Position numbers and translations under genes: made by a program
DNA from: CAG-791 sp002394525
GTDB lineage: Bacteria; Bacillota; Clostridia; Lachnospirales; Lachnospiraceae
Direction: 5' to 3'
Length of the DNA: 15,254 bases
NCBI GenBank assembly: GCA_946536955.1
Contig: CAMNFJ010000063.1
Span: 1-15,254 of the forward strand
Shown here: positions 1-5,641 of the stretch, one piece after another
How the letters are laid out: every line of letters starts with the position of its first letter
How positions within the stretch are numbered: the first letter of the stretch is position 1
The notes under the pieces: model-generated
Database searches by the model: none
Told to the model about the DNA's origin: nothing
What the model saw: the letters and a program-made list of their open reading frames with translations, nothing else

Positions 1-58
1 AACTCAGGGACAATCAATCAGAGCTATTATTTGTTATACAAAGGAATCAACAACAATA

Positions 59-436
59 ATGATTATGAAGAAGAATACTAAATCTTTTTCTAACAGAATA
101 GGCCGGCAGAGAATACATGTCGGCAGGAGGCGGAGCCTGCGGCAGAAGCTGGCAAGCCTGCTTTCTGCTGTCATTGTCTTTGTGACTGTCTATGCTATGA
201 TTCTTCCTGCCATTACACTGGAACACACGGTGGCTGATGTTGAACCGGGCATAGATCTGTCTGAAGGCACAGATCAGGTGCCGCTGCGGGAGGATCCTGT
301 GAATGGCGTTCTCACGGATGATGGATCTGTGCAAAAGGTTCTGGACTGTCATGTACTGATTCATACACATACGGAGGATTGCTGGAAGACTGTCAATGAT
401 GAGAAGATTCTGATCTGCGGGAAGTCAGCGATGTAG
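59..436 (+). pseudogene. N-terminal fragment of a Cna-B family surface adhesin (broken gene)
   Basis: This frame encodes 125 residues: a basic N-terminus (KKNTKSFSNRIGRQR), then a hydrophobic export segment around residues 30-50 ending in MILPAITLE. That block is typical of the export region of large Cna-B/SpaA surface proteins of Clostridia. Residues 100-120 carry HTHTEDCW and ILICGK, the Cys/His-containing repeat that normally follows it in these proteins. The frame then ends abruptly at a TAG after GKSAM, where family members would continue for hundreds of residues. The start at 59 has AAGGA at 41-45 upstream, a rather long spacing; ATG at 65 is an alternative. The C-terminal half of such a protein resumes at about 718, so I read 59-2619 as one gene broken by about 290 bp of foreign sequence. 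Family assignment is firm; whether both pieces come from the same parental gene is inferred. Confidence 0.7.
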
Positions 437-483
437 AGTTCGAGCATGACGGCGACGCGGTGGTCTGGGGAATCGGGCGGTAA
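415..483 (+). pseudogene. C-terminal tail of an unidentified protein (fragment)
   Basis: In the +1 frame the sequence reads LREVSDVEFEHDGDAVVW and then GIGR before a TAA at 481-483. It is out of frame with the adhesin fragment it overlaps and looks like the end of a small acidic domain. It is followed about 40 nt later by a terminator hairpin, as expected for a real gene end. No start codon or upstream body is present, so only a tail was carried in. I do not recognise the family. It could be chance coding-like sequence; the placement before a terminator is the main support. Confidence 0.3.
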
Positions 484-522
484 AGAGGAAATACACCACA
501 GGTTAATACCTATGCAGAAAGA

Positions 523-561
523 CCTTCGGTAGCGAAAAAGGGCAACTCCGAAGGCCTTTTT
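523..561. terminator. Putative bidirectional Rho-independent terminator between two convergent tails
   Basis: A perfect 7-bp inverted repeat (CCTTCGG at 523-529, CCGAAGG at 548-554) encloses an 18-nt loop and is followed by CCTTTTT at 555-561 on the + strand. It lies between a + strand reading frame ending at 483 and a - strand frame ending at 582, the usual place for a shared terminator. The loop is long, so efficiency on either strand is uncertain. Confidence 0.5.
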
Positions 562-581
562 GTTATCACGGGGATATTGGC

Positions 582-711
582 TTACTGCTTCAGCCATTCC
601 TCGTAATCGTACATATCCAGTTCTCCTGCTTTTGCCTGATCACGCTTTTCCTGCGCCTGTATTTTCCATATCTCGAAGGCATCTTCGCTCATCTGTCCGC
701 GCTGTACGGAC
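582..711 (-). pseudogene. C-terminal tail of an unidentified protein on the minus strand (fragment)
   Basis: The minus strand reads about 43 codons ending at a TAA (582-584 in + coordinates). The end is hydrophilic and helix-like: it contains SEDAFEIWKIQAQEKRDQAK and closes with MYDYEEWLKQ. The charge pattern and aromatic spacing look like a genuine protein C-terminus rather than a shadow frame. The convergent terminator at 523-561 fits as its end. Upstream of about 711 the minus frame runs into the adhesin sequence, so the gene is cut there. I cannot name the family; it resembles the charged C-terminal helices of mobile-element or phage proteins, which is only an impression. Confidence 0.4.
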
Positions 712-717
712 CATACT

Positions 718-2619
718 GTGACAGGCACTTATGGCGAGATGACTTTCACAAATGGAGTGTCGACTTTTAATCTGAAAGATGGAGAGGAGAGAAAGGCAAA
801 AGGATTGCCTGCAAACGTTACATATTCGGTAACCGAGGAGATCCTTCAAGAGTTTTCAACAAATTCGATAGGGGCAGCAGGAACCTATGACCAGACCAAG
901 TCCTACACAGCGGAGTTTACAAATACCAGAAAAAAAGCCGATGTGACGGTGAAAAAGCAACTGACTGACACCACAGACAGCAACAAGTTTCCATTTACGG
1001 TAACATTGAAGGATGGCAGCACCACGATTTCAGATTATGAAGTGTGGAAAAACGCTCAGGACAGCGGCAGGAAACTGGTTACAAATGAACAGGGGCAGGT
1101 AACTTTTGAACTGCACCACAATGAAGAACAGAAACTGACTGTTCCAGTCGGAACAACTATGATCATTGAAGAATCCGCAGACGGGTATACAGCCACTGTA
1201 GAAGCTGAACATGTTACCGGTGTTCAGGATGGGAAAAAATACACTATACAGGTTCCCGCAGAAGAGGCATCTGTCACATTCACCAATGCGATCAGTGCCA
1301 AAAAGCTCCGCATCCGGAAGACCGGCGATGATGCTCCGGGCGGTCTTGCAGGGTCAGTTTTCAGCCTGGAAGCAGATGAAAGCATAGAAGGATTTACTGA
1401 TCTGACTGGAGTGGAGTCCATGAACGGGGACCAGGATCCCACAAAGAAGGGATATCTTCCTGGAAATGACCCGGATGATTCAAAATTATTCATTCTTCCG
1501 ACAGGTGTTTATAAGCTGACAGAAACAGAAACGCCTGATTATTATGAGGGTCTGTCAGATTATGTGACGATCAATGTCACGGCGGAGGATATCAATGTTA
1601 TGCCCTCTGTATCAGATCGGGATCTTATAACACTCAGTGCACCGGATATTGATGGGATTCGAACCTTAACTGTGCAGAACAGTCGCAAAAAAGCCTCCGT
1701 CACCGTCATCAAAAACGTCGCCGGCACAGAGGCAGATAAAGATTCACAGTACTCCTTTAATGAAACAGGCCTAACGTCATCCCCTGAGACATTTAAATTA
1801 TATGGCAGACAGAAAAAGGAGATGGTTGACGGCGCCGAGACAATCGTGCAGGATAATACCAGGACCTATGCGGAAATTTCATGTGGATCTTCCTGGTCGA
1901 TCTCGGAAATTATAGATGATAACGGTGACTTCAGCACGTCTGTCGATGTCAGTTATGTGGACGAAAATGGTGACACACAGAAGACAACTGTGGAAGGCAG
2001 CGGGACGGGACAGAAGATTCTTACTGCAGATACCACCGTTACCTTCACCAACACCCGTGTAAAACATCACGTCTCCATCTGGAAGACAGGACTGGAAACT
2101 TCCACCAGCCTTTCTGGGGCTTCGTTTGTTCTTTACCGGGCGGTTGATTTTGACGATAACACCAATACTCCCCGGAAAGATGCGCAGATTGTCGCACAGG
2201 GAATAACTGGAGTGAACGGGATCCTTGACCTCGGAAAGCTGACGGTCGAAATGCCGGACAGCCAGACAGGAACAGGACCGGGGGCTGAATCCGGCACGGA
2301 ATACCGGCTGGTCGAAACAGCAGCTCCTGCTGGCTATGACATGCTCGAAGCGCCCGTTAAGATTATTGTTTATCCAGGCAGGATCACAGCCATGCAGGGT
2401 AACAGCAGCGCTGAGGTCTCGGTAAAAGGAGATACATACTGGGTGGGAGGCCAGGAGGACGATACCCTTCAGATCCGCATCTGGAACAATCCCGGCGTTG
2501 TACTTCCCTCCACCGGCGGTCCCGGCACCACCCTGATCCACCACCTCGGCCTCCTGCTCACAGGCCTTGCGGGCATTGGGTTATTGTTGAAGAGAAATGG
2601 ACACAAAAGGAACGCGTAA
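718..2619 (+). CDS. C-terminal part of a Cna-B domain, LPxTG-anchored surface protein (5' truncated, probably a pseudogene)
   Basis: This 633-codon frame lacks a signal peptide and any ribosome binding site at its GTG (718), and opens in mid-domain with GTYGEMTF. It holds a chain of about five Cna-B-type beta domains: a partial one to about residue 70 ending AEFTNTRKKA, then about 75-190 (VTVKKQLTD to VTFTNAI), 195-325 (LRIRKTGDDAPGG to LTVQNSRKKA), 326-445 (SVTVIKNVAG to VTFTNTRV) and 446-590 (VSIWKTGLETS, with RLVETAAPAGY carrying the usual Glu). Each ends in the FTNTR/QNSR linker typical of the family. The C-terminus has LPSTGG at residues 596-601 followed by PGTT, a hydrophobic segment and a basic KRNGHKRNA tail, a complete sortase sorting signal. 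Such proteins form wall-linked adhesins or pilin subunits stabilised by Lys-Asn isopeptide bonds. The N-terminal half is probably the 59-436 fragment. Expression as it stands is doubtful. Confidence 0.8.
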   Translation: MTGTYGEMTFTNGVSTFNLKDGEERKAKGLPANVTYSVTEEILQEFSTNSIGAAGTYDQTKSYTAEFTNTRKKADVTVKKQLTDTTDSNKFPFTVTLKDGSTTISDYEVWKNAQDSGRKLVTNEQGQVTFELHHNEEQKLTVPVGTTMIIEESADGYTATVEAEHVTGVQDGKKYTIQVPAEEASVTFTNAISAKKLRIRKTGDDAPGGLAGSVFSLEADESIEGFTDLTGVESMNGDQDPTKKGYLPGNDPDDSKLFILPTGVYKLTETETPDYYEGLSDYVTINVTAEDINVMPSVSDRDLITLSAPDIDGIRTLTVQNSRKKASVTVIKNVAGTEADKDSQYSFNETGLTSSPETFKLYGRQKKEMVDGAETIVQDNTRTYAEISCGSSWSISEIIDDNGDFSTSVDVSYVDENGDTQKTTVEGSGTGQKILTADTTVTFTNTRVKHHVSIWKTGLETSTSLSGASFVLYRAVDFDDNTNTPRKDAQIVAQGITGVNGILDLGKLTVEMPDSQTGTGPGAESGTEYRLVETAAPAGYDMLEAPVKIIVYPGRITAMQGNSSAEVSVKGDTYWVGGQEDDTLQIRIWNNPGVVLPSTGGPGTTLIHHLGLLLTGLAGIGLLLKRNGHKRNA

Positions 2620-2694
2620 AACTGTCAGATTGATATGACTGAATAGCAAGCAGCAGGCGGCAGTGTCAGAGAGGCCGCAGCACATAAACACGAT

Positions 2695-2734
2695 TGGCTC
2701 CGTGAGGATTAAAACCCATGGAGCCACGTCTTTT
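2695..2734 (+). promoter_or_regulatory. Hairpin around the hydrolase start codon, or terminator of the upstream gene
   Basis: TGGCTCC (2695-2701) and GGAGCCA (2720-2726) form a perfect 7-bp stem with an 18-nt loop, followed by CGTCTTTT. The loop contains the GAGGA (2704-2708) that would serve the ATG at 2718, and the 3' arm overlaps that ATG. It can be read as a weak terminator for the surface-protein gene ending at 2619, in which case the hydrolase would more likely start at 2736, 2742 or 2751, or as a structure affecting hydrolase translation. Confidence 0.35.
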
Positions 2735-3569
2735 GATGGATATGAAACCTATGAAAAATACGACTGCCTTCTCCCATCGTCCCCATACATCCCCCCGGCG
2801 TGTCCTCAGGATCCTGCTGCTCGCAGCCGCAGGCCTGGTCCTCGCCGTGGGGATCGCTTTTTTTGCTTATGTATCGATCTATTATCATCCGGAGGAAGCT
2901 GCCGCGGAGGCGCTTGTTTCCGATGCGGCCGTCCGGGTGGAGCCAAGGGACGACGGCTGGTTTTTCGACGGGCCTTCGGAGGAAAGGCTTCTGGTCTTTT
3001 ATCCGGGGGCGAAGGTGGGGGAGACTGCCTATGCGCCTTTTCTGCGCCGGCTGGCAGAGCAGGGGATGGACGCCTGTCTGGTCAAAATGCCCTTTCGTCT
3101 GGCTGTCTTTGGTGCCAGGCGGGCGGCGGAGGTCCTGGAGGATCCGGCCTTTGCCGGTTACACGCAGCGCTATGTCGGCGGGCATTCGCTGGGAGGCGCG
3201 ATGGCGGCCTCCTTTGCTGCATCCAATACATCCTGCACCCCCAACCTGGACGGTGTGATCCTGTTTGCGGCCTATCCGACGAAGAAGCTGGACGACTCCC
3301 TGCAGGAGCTCAGTATTTACGGGTCGGAGGACCGGATCCTGAACAGGCAGGCTCTGCGGCAGGGGCGGGAGTATGCGCCTGCGGATTTTACGGAATATGT
3401 GATCCGGGGCGGCAACCACGCCGGGTTCGGAAATTACGGTTTTCAGAAGGGAGACGGGGAGGCCACAATTTCCGCAGAGGACCAGCAGAAGGAGGCTGTC
3501 AGGGCGGTGATGAATTTTGTTTCCGCCAGGGGAAAAGCCTGCCGGGAAAGCGGGAAAGCCTCCTTTTAA
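2718..3569 (+). CDS. Membrane-anchored alpha/beta hydrolase
   Basis: The 283-residue product has a hydrophobic segment at about residues 30-53 preceded by basic residues (SPRRVLR), giving a single N-terminal membrane anchor or uncleaved signal. The rest is an alpha/beta hydrolase fold domain (Abhydrolase_5-like). The nucleophile elbow GGHSLGGAMA puts the catalytic Ser at 157; Asp205 in YGSEDR and His234 in GGNHAGFG complete a plausible triad. The blocks FYPGAKV, YAPFLRRLA and LVKMPFRLAVFG are characteristic of a group of clostridial alpha/beta hydrolases of this length. The reaction is unknown; an extracytoplasmic esterase or lipase-like role is inferred from the anchor. GAGGA at 2704-2708 supports the ATG at 2718, but in-frame ATGs at 2736, 2742 and 2751 are possible, especially if the hairpin at 2695-2726 is a terminator. 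The gene is 98 bp after the adhesin remnant and 74 bp before the next gene. Confidence 0.88.
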   Translation: MEPRLLMDMKPMKNTTAFSHRPHTSPRRVLRILLLAAAGLVLAVGIAFFAYVSIYYHPEEAAAEALVSDAAVRVEPRDDGWFFDGPSEERLLVFYPGAKVGETAYAPFLRRLAEQGMDACLVKMPFRLAVFGARRAAEVLEDPAFAGYTQRYVGGHSLGGAMAASFAASNTSCTPNLDGVILFAAYPTKKLDDSLQELSIYGSEDRILNRQALRQGREYAPADFTEYVIRGGNHAGFGNYGFQKGDGEATISAEDQQKEAVRAVMNFVSARGKACRESGKASF

Positions 3570-3643
3570 AAGAGTATTGGAAGTGTTAAAATCCATTTGA
3601 TGGATCACACCGTATTTTCGCGCATGAGCAGGAGGTCTGCGGG

Positions 3644-5308
3644 ATGGCAATCAGAATCGCTGTCGGGGACGAGAGTTTCGACGAGATCAGAAAAGCCGGT
3701 CTTTATTATGTGGATAAGACAGACTTATTATATGATCTTGTGGGGCAGACGAATAATAAGGTCACTCTGTTTACCCGTCCCCGCCGCTTTGGCAAAACGC
3801 TCAACATGAGCATGATGGAAAGCTTCTTTGATAGAAACCGCGATAGCAGGACTGTGTTTGAGGGACTTGATATCACCCGGCATGAGGATTTCTGCGGGGA
3901 GTGGATGAATCAGTACCCTGTTTTGTCCTTGTCATTTAAGGATGTGGACGGTCTGACTTTCGAAAAAGCTTATGCGAAGCTGGCAGCAGTGATCGCTGAC
4001 CTGTGTAAAAAACTGGATCGACTGCCTTCACACAAAGAGGTCAACGGGGCTGACGCGGAAGTTTTTGAACGGCTGATGTATCAGAGAGCAACGGATGCGG
4101 ATCTGCAAAACTCTCTCAAAACCATCATGCGCATGATGCATGCAGTATATGGCAGGCCGGTGATCCTGCTGATTGATGAATATGATGTTCCGCTTGCAAA
4201 GGCGAGCGAGAAGAATACTGATGAAAACAAGTATTATGTGCAGATGCTTGACGTGATCAAGGGAATGCTCAGCATAAGCCTTAAGACGAATGAGTATCTG
4301 AAGTTTGCTGTGATCACCGGATGCCTCTGTATAGCCAAGGAGAGTATCTTTACCGGTACAAACAATTTTGCATCCTATTCTGTGCTGGACGAACGGTTCA
4401 GCAGTTATTTCGGTTTTACCCGGGAAGAGGTGGACCGGCTTCTGGCCGCCGCCGGCCTGGAGGCTCAGGCGGATACTTTCGAGTCATGGTATGACGGCTA
4501 TTTATTCGGGACCACATCCGTGTACTGCCCATGGGATGTGGTGAGTTATGTTTCCGATTTGCTCTTTAAACCGGCGTCGAACCCTAAAAACTATTGGAAA
4601 AACACCAGCAGCAACGGTGTGATCAAAGAGTTCGTTGGCCGTTTCAGAGTATCGGGTAAGTTTGAGGCCCTGATGAACAGGGGGACTATCAAAGAGACGG
4701 TATCTGATGAACTCACCTATGATATTCTGCACGAAACGGAACAGAATCTCTGGAGCGTGTTGTTGATGACCGGTTACCTGACCAAAGCGTATGCAGAGGA
4801 GGTGGGAGACACAGTCACACTGAAGATTCCCAATATGGAAATAGCCGCTATTTTTCAGGATGCTGTGGCAACGCATTTTACAGAAACCTTGGATATCTCA
4901 AAACAACAAGCTCTGATGGATGCCCTGTGGGCCGGCGAGACGGAAACAGCGTCCAGGCTTATGTCAGATCTTCTGTGGAAAACGATCAGCTACATGGATT
5001 ACCACGAGGATTATTATCACGCTTTTATGGCGGGCCTTTTTGTGGGCAGGGGATATGAGACGGAGTCAAATAAGGAACGGGGACTTGGCAGACCGGATCT
5101 GCAGCTGACTGATATTGATGGCAGAAGAGCCATGATCATCGAGGCGAAGAAGTCTGACAGTGCGGCGCAGATGGAAAAGGACTGCGAAGAGGCTTTAAAA
5201 CAGATCGTGGATGAGGAGTACGCAAAAAACCTGGATGACGGCTATGAGCAGATCCTCTGTTACGGGATCGCCTTCTACCGGAAGTCCGCGATGATCAGGA
5301 AACTGTGA
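3644..5308 (+). CDS. AAA-ATPase-like / PD-(D/E)XK nuclease domain protein
   Basis: This 554-residue protein has the two-domain form of the AAA-ATPase-like (PF09820-type) plus C-terminal PD-(D/E)XK nuclease (DUF1703-type) family, at normal family length. The N-terminus has the family block YYVDKTDLLYDLV. A degenerate Walker A, TRPRRFGKT (residues 44-52, Lys51), is followed by Walker B ILLIDEYD with Asp178 and Glu179. In the C-terminal domain GRPDLQL (Asp485) and IIEAKKS (Glu500, Lys502) give the D-x(n)-E-x-K nuclease signature. A strong AGGAGG at 3630-3635 lies 8 nt before the ATG, which fixes the start. The family occurs in many copies in gut Bacteroidota and Clostridia. Its role is not settled; suggestions include defence or mobile-element-linked nucleic-acid processing. 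Nothing in the neighbours specifies a function: no toxin, restriction or integrase gene adjoins it. It is intact with all motifs present. Confidence 0.9.
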   Translation: MAIRIAVGDESFDEIRKAGLYYVDKTDLLYDLVGQTNNKVTLFTRPRRFGKTLNMSMMESFFDRNRDSRTVFEGLDITRHEDFCGEWMNQYPVLSLSFKDVDGLTFEKAYAKLAAVIADLCKKLDRLPSHKEVNGADAEVFERLMYQRATDADLQNSLKTIMRMMHAVYGRPVILLIDEYDVPLAKASEKNTDENKYYVQMLDVIKGMLSISLKTNEYLKFAVITGCLCIAKESIFTGTNNFASYSVLDERFSSYFGFTREEVDRLLAAAGLEAQADTFESWYDGYLFGTTSVYCPWDVVSYVSDLLFKPASNPKNYWKNTSSNGVIKEFVGRFRVSGKFEALMNRGTIKETVSDELTYDILHETEQNLWSVLLMTGYLTKAYAEEVGDTVTLKIPNMEIAAIFQDAVATHFTETLDISKQQALMDALWAGETETASRLMSDLLWKTISYMDYHEDYYHAFMAGLFVGRGYETESNKERGLGRPDLQLTDIDGRRAMIIEAKKSDSAAQMEKDCEEALKQIVDEEYAKNLDDGYEQILCYGIAFYRKSAMIRKL

Positions 5309-5382
5309 TGCGCAGACGGGCGGGAAGGACACATTTTCCCCTTCAGGCTGCACATTTTATCGACTATTATTCGGATGTACAG

Positions 5383-5433
5383 GACGTCAAAATATTACAT
5401 ATTTTGCTCATCCTGTGCCTGCTCTTTGACGTC
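5383..5433. repeat. Inverted repeat GACGTCAAA / TTTGACGTC
   Basis: GACGTCAAA at 5383-5391 and TTTGACGTC at 5425-5433 are exact reverse complements; pairing extends one or two positions outward if a G-T pair is allowed. The gap of about 33 nt is AT-rich near the left arm. Each arm contains the 6-bp palindrome GACGTC, so the pair can equally be read as a direct repeat of a palindromic site. A two-site operator or a large hairpin are both possible. Confidence 0.4.
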
Positions 5434-5499
5434 TTTATTGAGATGCTGTGTGGTAAGATAAAGCATAAGAACCTGTTTCTGCGAAGGATTCCCGGTTAC

Positions 5500-5530
5500 A
5501 GGCCTTTGCGGCTTGTGCGGCCGGGCCTTT
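5500..5530 (+). terminator. Possible terminator hairpin downstream of the AAA-ATPase gene
   Basis: AGGCC (5500-5504) pairs with GGCCT (5524-5528), and CGGC (5509-5512) pairs with GCCG (5520-5523), with a 4-nt bulge on the 5' side and a 7-nt loop. It is GC-rich and followed by TTATT. It lies 190 nt after the stop of the preceding gene, so it may instead be part of the leader of the next gene. Confidence 0.35.
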
Positions 5531-5551
5531 ATTCCTGGCAGGAGCTTGTCT

Positions 5552-5580
5552 CTGTCAGGGGCTTATTTCTGACAGGGTTT
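5552..5580 (+). terminator. Hairpin followed by GGTTTT, attenuator-like
   Basis: CTGTCAG (5552-5558) and CTGACAG (5569-5575) form a perfect 7-bp stem with a 10-nt loop, followed by GGTTTT. It stands 60-70 nt before the giant gene, where it could act as a weak terminator or attenuator. The short T-run lowers confidence. Confidence 0.35.
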
Positions 5581-5584
5581 TATC

Positions 5585-5599
5585 CCCGGCATGGCCGGG
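5585..5599 (+). promoter_or_regulatory. Short GC-rich hairpin in the leader
   Basis: CCCGGC (5585-5590) and GCCGGG (5594-5599) form a perfect 6-bp stem with a three-base loop (ATG). It follows the 5552-5575 hairpin directly. There is no T-run after it, so it is more likely an mRNA-stabilising or leader structure than a terminator. Confidence 0.35.
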
Positions 5600-5641
5600 A
5601 GAGAGATGAAACGTACTATCACGAGGCTGAGATAAAGACCT

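Larger units (their letters stand above)
5309..5641 (+). other. Gene-free leader region upstream of the giant surface protein
   Basis: The stretch has no convincing gene. A + strand frame starting at 5305 runs through it, but it overlaps the true start of the giant gene in another frame, has no homology I recognise and crosses several hairpins. The region holds an inverted repeat with a 33-nt gap (5383-5433) and three hairpins (5500-5528, 5552-5575, 5585-5599). A TTGACG at 5426-5431 and TGGTAAGAT at 5451-5459 resemble promoter elements, but their spacing (22 nt) is poor, so no promoter is called. A 5' untranslated leader with attenuator-like structure is plausible. Confidence 0.5.

Noticed and set aside
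437..717. Insertion sequence or MITE as the disrupting patch
   Set aside because: I see no terminal inverted repeats, no target-site duplication at the junctions and no transposase part; the content is tails of two genes and a terminator.
2663..3650. Long overlapping frames on both strands over the hydrolase gene (2663-3589 +, 2709-3650 -)
   Set aside because: The 2718-3569 frame has the complete alpha/beta hydrolase triad; the others are Gly/Arg/Cys-rich or Pro/Arg-rich shadows.
5309..5641. Known riboswitch (for example c-di-GMP) in the leader of the giant gene
   Set aside because: No aptamer core motif could be recognised; only simple hairpins are seen.
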